Below are positions 1 to 5,863 of a DNA stretch of 13,263 nucleotides, in pieces. This stretch comes from an uncultured Erysipelotrichaceae bacterium. GTDB taxonomy: Bacteria; Bacillota_I; Bacilli_A; RFN20; CAG-826. Numbering within the stretch: position 1 is the first letter of the stretch; each line of letters begins with the position of its first letter. The notes beneath the pieces are model-generated. The model was not told where the DNA came from, made no database searches, and saw only the letters and a program-made list of their open reading frames with translations. Location: NCBI GenBank assembly GCA_902782395.1, contig CACZNF010000003.1:1-13263 (forward strand). Direction: 5' to 3'. The position numbers were made by a program, and so were the translations under genes.

Positions 1-21
1 TATTTGATAAATATTTATTTA

Positions 22-27
22 TACAAT
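22..27 (+). promoter_or_regulatory. -10 box of the pseudouridine synthase gene
   Basis: TACAAT is followed by 6 nt and then the ATG at 34, so the predicted transcription start coincides with the start codon and the mRNA would be leaderless. The -35 region falls at or beyond the window edge and cannot be judged. The 12-mer TATACAATAATG here (20-31) is identical to the one before the YitT-family gene (11386-11397). Confidence 0.55.
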
Positions 28-33
28 AATGTT

Positions 34-1011
34 ATGCGTAAATATATCATTCAAAAGAGCGAAGAAGGACAGACATTAGAGAAGTATGTACAAAAGCTAC
101 TCATGTCCGCTCCAAACTCCTTTATTTATAAGTTATTTAGAAAAAAAGATGTTAAGGTTAATGGTCATCATGAAGACCGTAAGTTTATCATCAAAGAAAA
201 CGATGAAATTGCAATCTATGTTAAAGAAGAGCAATTCGAAGAATTTATAAAAGAAAAAGCTTATCAGCCTAATAATCAAATCCAAGACTGGATTGTTTAT
301 GAAGATGAGAATGTTTTATTTGTAAATAAACCACGTGGTTTACTAGTGCAAAAGAGTGCTCCACAAGATGAGTCTTTAGATCAAATGGTCGTGGAGTATC
401 TCATTTATAAAGGCGAATATGATCCTACTAAAGAACTAGCCTTTAAACCAGGTCCCGCTCATAGATTAGATAGAAATACCTCAGGTATGGTGGTCTTTGG
501 TAAGAATCACGATGCCTTAGAGTTATTATTTGAACTATTTAAGAATCACGATTTAATTAATAAACATTACCTTGCCTTAGTCGTAGGTCAGATGGAAAAA
601 GATAAAGACACGATTAATGCTCCTTTAAGAAAAGATGAAAAGACTAATACCGTTACAGTGGCTCCTTTAGATAAGGGAGGCAAAACCGCTAAAACGGTTT
701 ATAAAGTCATGAAATCATATCAAGACTATAGTTTACTTGATGTCACGCTTTTAACAGGTAGAACTCACCAAATTCGTGTCCATCTTGCTTATATTAATCA
801 TCCAATCATCGGGGATGAGAAATATGGTGATTTCCAAGCAAATAGAGTATTCAAACAAAAGTTTGGTTTCAACAAACAATTCTTACACGCTTATAAGATT
901 GGTTTTGGTGATTTACCTAAACCACTTACTAATTTAAGTAGAAAAGAATTTATTGCTGAACCTAGAGAAGAAATTGCAAATATTCTAACTATGTTAGACA
1001 ATAATAAATAG
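34..1011 (+). CDS. RluA-family 23S rRNA pseudouridine synthase (RluC/RluD type)
   Basis: Likely converts specific uridines of 23S rRNA to pseudouridine. The 325-residue protein has an N-terminal S4-like RNA-binding region (about 12-60) and then the RluA-type catalytic domain. The catalytic motif HRLDRNTSG is at 143-151, with Asp146 as the expected nucleophile. Other family motifs are GRTHQIRVHL and, near the C-terminus, FLHAYKI. I choose ATG 34 over the upstream TTG at 4 because the S4 region begins there and a -10 box lies exactly 6 nt upstream, overlapping the longer reading. The next gene follows after 13 nt, so the two form an operon. The B. subtilis counterpart could be YjbO, an RluD-like protein encoded near spx and a CYTH gene. 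The exact target uridine cannot be told from sequence. Confidence 0.93.
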   Translation: MRKYIIQKSEEGQTLEKYVQKLLMSAPNSFIYKLFRKKDVKVNGHHEDRKFIIKENDEIAIYVKEEQFEEFIKEKAYQPNNQIQDWIVYEDENVLFVNKPRGLLVQKSAPQDESLDQMVVEYLIYKGEYDPTKELAFKPGPAHRLDRNTSGMVVFGKNHDALELLFELFKNHDLINKHYLALVVGQMEKDKDTINAPLRKDEKTNTVTVAPLDKGGKTAKTVYKVMKSYQDYSLLDVTLLTGRTHQIRVHLAYINHPIIGDEKYGDFQANRVFKQKFGFNKQFLHAYKIGFGDLPKPLTNLSRKEFIAEPREEIANILTMLDNNK

Positions 1012-1016
1012 GGGAG
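1011..1016 (+). promoter_or_regulatory. Shine-Dalgarno of the phosphohexomutase gene
   Basis: GGGGAG overlaps the stop codon of the preceding gene and sits 8 nt before ATG 1025. It is a strong ribosome site for an operon-internal gene, in contrast to the SD-less first genes of this window. Confidence 0.75.
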
Positions 1017-1024
1017 ATTTATTT

Positions 1025-2725
1025 ATGGGTACAAAAGAGAATTATTTACGCTGGCTTAATTCTAATAGAGTTAGTGAACAAGACAAAGAAATCTTAAGAA
1101 ACATGAATCAAGAACAAATTGATGATGCTTTCTTTAAAGATGTGGAATTTGGTACTGCTGGTATGAGAGGAGTTCTCGGACCAGGCACTAATAGAATGAA
1201 TAACTTCACAGTGAGAAAAGCCACTGTAGCGTTTGCTAAATACTTACTAGAACTTTTCCCAAAAGCGAAAGAAGAAGGTGTTGTTATTTCTCATGATAAT
1301 AGACACATGTCGCGTGAATTTACTCTTTTAAGCGCTGAAACATTAAATGATTTCGGCATTAAAACATATATTTTTGATTCTTTAAGACCAACACCAGAAT
1401 TATCATTCGCTGTGCGCTATCTTAAAGCATGTGCTGGTATTATGATTACCGCTTCCCATAACCCAAAACAATATAATGGTTACAAAGTTTATGATGAAAC
1501 TGGCTGTCAATTAGTGCCAGATAAGATCAAACGCTTATTAGAACTTATCGCAGAATTACCAAACGAATTAGATGTTGAATATCAAAAAGCTGATAAACGT
1601 GGTGAAAATATCCTTTTAGATAATAAAGTTGATGATGAATATGTCCGTTTAGTGGAATCTATCGCGATTAATAGAGATTTAGATAAATCTAACTTTAAAA
1701 TAGTATTCACTCCAAATCATGGCACATCATACGTTAATTCCATGAGAATCTTTAAAGACTTAGGTTATCGCATCTTCCCAGTGATGAGTCAAATTGATCC
1801 AGACCCAGACTTCTCTGGTACTTTATCTCCTAACCCAGAAGATCCAAGAGCGTATATTGAACCAATTAAACTCGCTAAAGAGATTGATGCGGATTTAATT
1901 GTGATGACTGACCCAGATGGTGACCGTGTGGGTTTAGGCTATAAAGCCAAAGACGGTAGTTATCAAACATTAACCGGTAACCAAAGTGCAGCCTTATTAA
2001 TGGACTATATCTTCGCTCAAAAGAAAGCTAAAGGCACTCTTTCAGATAATGGTGTCATGTACTATACAATCGTTACCTCTTCCTTAGGAAGAGATGTTGC
2101 CGAACACTATGGTGTTAAGGTTGAAGAATTCTTAACAGGCTTTAAGTTTATTGGTAATAGAATTGATTACTATGAAAAACTTGGTCATGGTCCAAAGTTT
2201 GAATTTGGCTATGAAGAAAGCTATGGTTGCCTAATTGCTCCATTTGCGAGAGACAAAGATGGCTGCCAAGCTATCCTCATGTACTGCGAAATGGCTTTGT
2301 ATTATTTCCTAAAAGGTATGAGATTAGACGAAGCGTGGGATGATTTAAGTAAGAGATTCGGCTATCACCAAGACCTCACATATTCTATGGAATTCTTCGG
2401 TAGTGAAGGCCAAGCCAAAATGGAAAACTTAATGAACACTCTTCATAATAATCCATTCATTGAAATCAACGGCTTAAAAGTGGTGCAAGTTGATGATATT
2501 GAAAAGAGCGTGCGCTTAACAAAACAAAGCACGTCTCCAATCAATTTACCAAAATCCAACGTTGTGAAACTCTATTTGGAAGATGGTAGTGTTGTCACTG
2601 TGAGACCTTCTGGTACAGAACCAAAAGTGAAATTCTATATTGGTACAAAACTAAAAGAAAAACCAACTGATAACTCCTTCCCAGAAGCTTTATATAAGAG
2701 CATCAAAGAAGTGCTACATTTGTAA
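1025..2725 (+). CDS. pgcA: Alpha-D-phosphohexomutase (phosphoglucomutase/phosphomannomutase)
   Basis: Interconverts hexose 1- and 6-phosphates (glucose and/or mannose), linking glycolysis to UDP-glucose and cell-envelope sugar synthesis. The 566-residue length is typical of the PgcA/PGM2-like subfamily. The N-terminal FGTAGMRG (42-49) is the usual substrate-contact loop. The phosphoserine loop is TASHNP (142-147, Ser144). The Mg-binding loop DPDGDR is at 296-301, the sugar-binding loop GYEESYG at 395-401, and the phosphate-binding RPSGTEPK at 527-534. All four active-site loops are intact, so an active enzyme is expected. It is the second gene of the operon with the pseudouridine synthase and ends in a strong terminator. 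Whether it prefers glucose or mannose phosphate cannot be decided from sequence alone. Confidence 0.94.
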   Translation: MGTKENYLRWLNSNRVSEQDKEILRNMNQEQIDDAFFKDVEFGTAGMRGVLGPGTNRMNNFTVRKATVAFAKYLLELFPKAKEEGVVISHDNRHMSREFTLLSAETLNDFGIKTYIFDSLRPTPELSFAVRYLKACAGIMITASHNPKQYNGYKVYDETGCQLVPDKIKRLLELIAELPNELDVEYQKADKRGENILLDNKVDDEYVRLVESIAINRDLDKSNFKIVFTPNHGTSYVNSMRIFKDLGYRIFPVMSQIDPDPDFSGTLSPNPEDPRAYIEPIKLAKEIDADLIVMTDPDGDRVGLGYKAKDGSYQTLTGNQSAALLMDYIFAQKKAKGTLSDNGVMYYTIVTSSLGRDVAEHYGVKVEEFLTGFKFIGNRIDYYEKLGHGPKFEFGYEESYGCLIAPFARDKDGCQAILMYCEMALYYFLKGMRLDEAWDDLSKRFGYHQDLTYSMEFFGSEGQAKMENLMNTLHNNPFIEINGLKVVQVDDIEKSVRLTKQSTSPINLPKSNVVKLYLEDGSVVTVRPSGTEPKVKFYIGTKLKEKPTDNSFPEALYKSIKEVLHL

Positions 2726-2728
2726 AAT

Positions 2729-2757
2729 AAAAGCAAGGCATCAAACCTTGCTTTTTA
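2729..2757. terminator. Bidirectional terminator between the phosphohexomutase gene and trpS
   Basis: The stem AAAAGCAAGG / CCTTGCTTTT (2729-2738 with 2746-2755) has a 7-nt loop and a T-run on the plus strand. Read on the minus strand the stem is followed by TTTTATTTTA, so it can also end trpS, whose stop codon is at 2773-2775. Confidence 0.92.
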
Positions 2758-2772
2758 TTACTGCGTAATAAC

Positions 2773-3756
2773 TTATTGAAGTAAGCCCACAGCTTTTTGC
2801 ACTCTCTTGAGTGTTTGATTAGCAATCTTGCTGGCCTTTTCAGCGCCTTCTTTAAGGGCTTCTACATAACTCTTATTAGCGATAATTTCTTTATATCTAT
2901 TTTGGAATGGTTCGAGTTCTTCGATAACTGCATCGGCGACCGCTTTCTTGAAATCACCATATCGATAGCCTTCAAATCTCTTTTCAGCTTCTTCGATGGA
3001 GATATCTTTCATACAGCAATAGATTTGTAATAAGTTAGAAATACCTGGCTTATTTTCTTCGTCGTATTTGACTTCACAACCCATATCAGTGACCGCGGAC
3101 ATAATCTTTTTACGGATAACCGCTGGTTCATCTTTCAAGAAGATGTCACCTTTTGGATCAGATTTACTCATCTTCACAGTTGGATCACTTAAGGACATGA
3201 TTCTCTTACCAACTTTGCGGAGTTCCGCTTTTGGCATCGTTAAGATTTCACCATATCTATTGTTAATACGGTTAACTAAGTCACGTGTTAGCTCAATGTG
3301 TTGTACTTGGTCTTCGCCAACAGGAATGGTGGTAGCGTCATAAAGGACAATATCACACGCCATTAAGACAGGATAAGCGAATAAACCTAAACCAATAGCG
3401 TTTTCTTTTAATTTTGCAGATTTATCTTTGAACTGTGTCATACGGGATAATTCACCCATGTATAAGTAGTTCTGCATAATCGCGTTTAATTCTGCGTGAG
3501 CGGAAACACTGCTTTGAAGGAACAAAGCGTTCTTTTTTGGATCAAGACCTGCTGCTAAATAGAAAGCTGCTAAGTCGATGGAATTTTGTCTTAAGACTTC
3601 TGGATCAATTGGAAGAGTTAAAGCATGTAAGTCCGCGATGAAAATAAAACATTCGCCACGGTCGTTCATGTTTTTTAAGTTCTTTAAAACCGCAATATAA
3701 TTGCCTAAAGTTAATTGTCCAGTTGGTTTGATACCGGTTAAAATACGTTCTGCCAT
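2773..3756 (-). CDS. trpS: Tryptophanyl-tRNA synthetase
   Basis: Class I aminoacyl-tRNA synthetase that charges tRNA-Trp in the cytoplasm. The 327 residues match the usual bacterial TrpS length. The HIGH-equivalent TLGNY is at 16-20, following GIKPTGQL. PVGEDQ (145-150) and KMSKS (195-199) complete the active site. The ATG at 3756 has the SD-like AAGGCGG 11 nt upstream, a slightly long spacing, inside a predicted leader of about 19 nt. No T-box leader fits in the roughly 90 bp before the divergent spx gene, so tRNA-sensing control is not expected here. B. subtilis also has trpS in the general neighbourhood of spx. Confidence 0.97.
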   Translation of the reverse strand: MAERILTGIKPTGQLTLGNYIAVLKNLKNMNDRGECFIFIADLHALTLPIDPEVLRQNSIDLAAFYLAAGLDPKKNALFLQSSVSAHAELNAIMQNYLYMGELSRMTQFKDKSAKLKENAIGLGLFAYPVLMACDIVLYDATTIPVGEDQVQHIELTRDLVNRINNRYGEILTMPKAELRKVGKRIMSLSDPTVKMSKSDPKGDIFLKDEPAVIRKKIMSAVTDMGCEVKYDEENKPGISNLLQIYCCMKDISIEEAEKRFEGYRYGDFKKAVADAVIEELEPFQNRYKEIIANKSYVEALKEGAEKASKIANQTLKRVQKAVGLLQ

Positions 3757-3781
3757 AAAATAGTTTACCGCCTTGATATTT

Positions 3782-3810
3782 AGTTTAGTCTTTTACGAGA
3801 CTAATATCAA
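3782..3810 (-). promoter_or_regulatory. trpS promoter
   Basis: On the minus strand TTGATA (3805-3810) is followed by a 17-nt spacer and TAAACT (3782-3787). The spacer contains the inverted repeat TTAGTCT / AGACTAA (3785-3791 with 3798-3804). The -35 directly abuts the -35 of the divergent spx promoter. Confidence 0.6.
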
Positions 3811-3839
3811 TTGCTAGATAATGAAATAATGGCTATACT
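3811..3839 (+). promoter_or_regulatory. spx promoter
   Basis: TTGCTA (3811-3816), a 17-nt spacer and TATACT (3834-3839) form a good vegetative promoter. Only 8 nt separate the -10 from ATG 3848 and there is no SD, so the leader would be about 0-2 nt. Confidence 0.72.
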
Positions 3840-3847
3840 ACTTATAT

Positions 3848-4291
3848 ATGATTAAAATTTACACCTCACCTTCTTGTAGTTCCTGTCGCAAAGTCAAAAA
3901 ATGGTTCTTGGATCAGAATATTCCATTCATTGAAAAGAACATCTTTGTGGCAACATTAAACGAAAAAGAATTAACCGATATATTAATGAAAAGTGAAAAT
4001 GGTACTGAAGACATCATTTCCACGAAGAGTAAGATTATTAAAGAAAACGATTTAGATATCGATTCTATGACCGTTAAACAATTGGTGGCCTTTATTAAGG
4101 ATAATCCATCCATTTTAAAACGCCCAATTATTGTTGATGACCATCGTATTCAAGTGGGTTATAACCCTGACGATATTAGAAGTTTCATCCCTCACGCTCG
4201 TCGTTTAGCGGAATGGGCATGTAAAAACGATAACTGTCCACAATACGATCACTGTGGTCATTCAGACGTTAAAGAAAAATCTGATAACTAG
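3848..4291 (+). CDS. spx: Spx-family redox regulator with a Cys/His-rich C-terminal tail
   Basis: Spx binds the RNA polymerase alpha C-terminal domain and reprogrammes transcription under thiol or oxidative stress; it is normally degraded by ClpXP. This 147-residue protein has the redox switch C10-S-S-C13 in YTSPSCSSCRK. It also has Gly52 in the ENGTEDIIS loop (the alpha-CTD contact in B. subtilis), Arg92 in RPIIVD, and the QVGYN motif at 102-106. These features separate Spx from arsenate reductase. The C-terminal tail carries Cys125, Cys130, His135, Cys136 and His138, which B. subtilis Spx lacks. The stop codon overlaps that of the convergent CYTH gene by 4 nt. The gene is probably transcribed alone and ends at a terminator inside the CYTH gene. 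Confidence 0.93.
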   Translation: MIKIYTSPSCSSCRKVKKWFLDQNIPFIEKNIFVATLNEKELTDILMKSENGTEDIISTKSKIIKENDLDIDSMTVKQLVAFIKDNPSILKRPIIVDDHRIQVGYNPDDIRSFIPHARRLAEWACKNDNCPQYDHCGHSDVKEKSDN

Positions 4292-4890
4292 TTATTCTTT
4301 CTAGCAGCGTCAATCGCACGTCGGGCTTTTCCGACGTATTTTTCTTTAGAAACAGTTAAGTTAAATTTCTCAATGTATTCTTTCATCATGGCTTTCGCAT
4401 GATCAATGCCAATCTTAGATTCAATCTCTAAATTGTAATCAAGCGTATCGCCATATGTATTCTTATCAATGACTAAAGTATAATCATCAAATTCAATTTC
4501 TAATCTTCTATTAAATAAAGCGGTAATCTTATGGTATTTATCTAATGAGTAGGGTAGAAGCATTAATCTATTTCTCACTTGGCCATAAGGGAAAATACCC
4601 TCGTTCACTAAAAGCTCTGATTCTTTAGGAGTTAAGCCATCATTAATTTCTTCATCCCCGTCATTACCTTTAATCTTTAAAGTGAGTTCACTTCTCACAT
4701 CATTAATAACTCTTACTCTTAAGGTCATATGCTGACTTCTTAAATAGAGGTCATCAGTGTCAAAGTAATAGTTCGCATTTTGTATGAATTGCTTGTTTGG
4801 GTAACTATTCATGTAATATGTCACGATGAAAAAATATCTCTCCTCATCTAACATTATTCTTGTTTCATACTCTTTGTTTGTTTTTGCCAT
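4288..4890 (-). CDS. CYTH-domain protein, YjbK-like, putative triphosphate hydrolase
   Basis: CYTH proteins form a beta-tunnel that binds triphosphates and divalent metal; members hydrolyse inorganic tripolyphosphate or thiamine triphosphate or make cAMP. The 200-residue protein opens with the ExExR form (Glu7, Glu9, Arg11) of the signature ExExK motif. Its charged tunnel strands are recognisable: TLRVRV, ELTLKIKG, RRLEIEFDD, TLVIDKN and YNLEIESK. Length and pattern resemble B. subtilis YjbK. ATG 4890 is the natural start, as ExExR normally sits near the N-terminus. It has no SD. The gene diverges from the EIIB-like gene and converges on spx with overlapping stop codons. Substrate is unknown. 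Confidence 0.83.
   Translation of the reverse strand: MAKTNKEYETRIMLDEERYFFIVTYYMNSYPNKQFIQNANYYFDTDDLYLRSQHMTLRVRVINDVRSELTLKIKGNDGDEEINDGLTPKESELLVNEGIFPYGQVRNRLMLLPYSLDKYHKITALFNRRLEIEFDDYTLVIDKNTYGDTLDYNLEIESKIGIDHAKAMMKEYIEKFNLTVSKEKYVGKARRAIDAARKNN
4318..4347 (+). terminator. Intrinsic terminator of spx, inside the CYTH coding region
   Basis: The stem ACGTCGG / CCGACGT (4318-4324 with 4331-4337) has the loop GCTTTT and is followed by ATTTTTCTTT. The T-tract exists only on the plus strand, so it serves spx. It lies 27 nt past the spx stop, within the last codons of the opposing gene (the YVGKARR region). Confidence 0.85.
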
Positions 4891-4896
4891 AGATTT

Positions 4897-4919
4897 TTTG
4901 TAACAACTGAATTATTATA
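4897..4919 (-). promoter_or_regulatory. Candidate promoter elements of the CYTH gene
   Basis: Two -10 candidates exist on the minus strand. TACAAA (4897-4902) ends 6 nt before the ATG, the leaderless arrangement. The better TATAAT (4914-4919) would give a leader of about 16 nt without SD. No clear -35 is seen. The second overlaps the -10 of the divergent gene. Confidence 0.4.
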
Positions 4920-4921
4920 AC
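4916..4921 (+). promoter_or_regulatory. -10 box of the EIIB-like gene
   Basis: TATAAC is followed by 7 nt and ATG 4929, with no SD. It forms part of a perfect 14-bp palindrome, ATAACATATGTTAT (4917-4930), that runs into the start codon. No convincing -35 is visible. Confidence 0.5.
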
Positions 4922-4928
4922 ATATGTT

Positions 4929-5303
4929 ATGAAATTAGATTTACCTTTATTAGTAGAAAACACTGAATTTCCCTGGTATTTAATCGCTTTATTCGTAGCC
5001 ACGGGTATCTTAATGATCGCCACTGTTGTGGTCATTATTATCTTCCTTAAAAAGAAGAAAGTCGTGAAAGTTGATAACTCTTTATGGATTGAAAACTTAG
5101 GTGGCAAAGAAAACATTGAAAGCGTTAATCAAGTCGGTTCAAGAATTAATCTCGTTTTAAAAGATAAAGAAGCTATTAATAAAGATAATTTAAAAGAACT
5201 AGGAGTAAAAAGTGTCCTAGTCATGTCTAATAAAGTTACATTGGTTATTGAGAATAACGCTGAAGATATCGCTAAGGCGATAAACGACGGCCTTAATAAT
5301 TAA
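4929..5303 (+). CDS. Membrane-anchored PTS EIIB-like domain lacking the phosphorylated cysteine
   Basis: A 124-residue protein. A hydrophobic helix at about 16-40 is followed by KKKK, suggesting the C-terminal domain is cytoplasmic. Residues 50-124 resemble the glucose-family EIIB fold: LGGKENI (57-63), then NQVGSR (67-72), LVLKDK and ELGVKSVL. In true EIIB the segment reads like DACxTR with a phosphorylated Cys; here that position is Val69 and the protein has no cysteine at all, so it cannot transfer phosphate. It may be a sensor or scaffold derived from EIIB, but no function is established. Its stop overlaps the convergent maf gene by 11 nt. ATG 4929 is chosen from the -10 spacing and the absence of other in-frame options. 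Confidence 0.72.
   Translation: MKLDLPLLVENTEFPWYLIALFVATGILMIATVVVIIIFLKKKKVVKVDNSLWIENLGGKENIESVNQVGSRINLVLKDKEAINKDNLKELGVKSVLVMSNKVTLVIENNAEDIAKAINDGLNN
5192..5221 (-). terminator. Possible terminator of the def-rnjA-maf run, inside the EIIB-like gene
   Basis: On the minus strand the stem ACTAGGA / TCCTAGT (7 bp, 10-nt loop) is followed by TCTTTTAAATT. It lies about 70 nt past the maf stop. The T-tract is interrupted, so the call is tentative. Confidence 0.45.
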
Positions 5304-5862
5304 AATACTTAATTAAATCTTGTTTAATCTCATCAGTGGGGAATCCAATAATGTTATTCATGGAACCACTGATTTTTTTAACGATTGGGAATTTATCGTT
5401 ATCCTGCGCTCCATAGGCTCCCGCTTTATCTAAAGGTGAACCAGAAGCGATATAAGCGTTAATTAATTCATCGCTTAATTCATTAAAATAAACTGTGCTT
5501 TTAACAATACCTTGCACAAGTTTATCGTTTTGCTTTAAAGCGTAACCTGTATAGACGTAGTGTTCTTGATTGGATAATTCTTTTAAAATGCGATAAGCGT
5601 CTTCTTTATCTTTTGGCTTACCAATAATTTCATTACCCAAAACCACAACTGTGTCCGCGGCGATGACTAAATCGTTTGGATGGTTATCTGAGACCGCTAA
5701 ACATTTACGTAAAGCAATATCCTTAACAATGTCTCTCACATCACTATATGTTTTAAAAGATAATGATTCGTCAATATCACTGACGATAATAGAAAAAGAA
5801 GAGGAAATCTCCTTTTTCATTAATTCTTTTCTTCTTGGTGATGCACTCGCTAAAATAATCAT
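5293..5862 (-). CDS. maf: Maf-family nucleotide pyrophosphatase
   Basis: Maf proteins hydrolyse non-canonical or excess NTPs (dTTP/UTP and modified pyrimidines in the bacterial YhdE class) to monophosphates, guarding nucleotide pools; in Bacillus Maf is also linked to septum formation. The 189 residues are full length. The N-terminal LASASPRRKEL (4-14), the catalytic-Asp segment VIAADTVV with IIGKPKD, and the late GSMNNIIGFP are all present. The ATG begins 1 nt after the rnjA stop and lacks a good SD, which suggests translational coupling. The last codons overlap the 3' end of the opposing EIIB-like gene, and the GSMNNIIGFPTDE codons double as that gene's terminator. Confidence 0.93.
   Translation of the reverse strand: MIILASASPRRKELMKKEISSSFSIIVSDIDESLSFKTYSDVRDIVKDIALRKCLAVSDNHPNDLVIAADTVVVLGNEIIGKPKDKEDAYRILKELSNQEHYVYTGYALKQNDKLVQGIVKSTVYFNELSDELINAYIASGSPLDKAGAYGAQDNDKFPIVKKISGSMNNIIGFPTDEIKQDLIKYFNY
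5332..5379 (+). terminator. Intrinsic terminator of the EIIB-like gene, inside maf
   Basis: The basal stem ATCAGTGG / CCACTGAT (5332-5339 with 5366-5373) encloses 26 nt that can pair further (TCCA with TGGA, ATAA with TTAT). It is followed by a plus-strand run of seven T (5373-5379). The minus strand has no T-tract after the hairpin, so it serves the plus-strand gene. Confidence 0.8.
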
Positions 5863-5863
5863 C

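Noticed and set aside
4..33. TTG start at 4 for the pseudouridine synthase
   Set aside because: It lies upstream of the TACAAT box and adds residues not expected before the S4 region; ATG 34 fits better.
3068..3343. Plus-strand open frames inside trpS, and similar open frames opposite maf, rnjA and the 10346 gene
   Set aside because: They are antisense shadows of strongly supported genes, lack ribosome sites and show no recognisable protein features.
3757..3847. T-box riboswitch for trpS
   Set aside because: The intergenic region is only 91 bp and has no specifier stem or T-box sequence; the predicted leader is about 19 nt.
4222..4257. Hairpin CCACAG / TTGTGG on the minus strand as a CYTH terminator
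   Set aside because: The nearest T-run is about 10 nt beyond the stem, so it does not form a proper intrinsic terminator; the repeat also follows from the TGT-CCA and CAC-TGT codons of the Spx tail.
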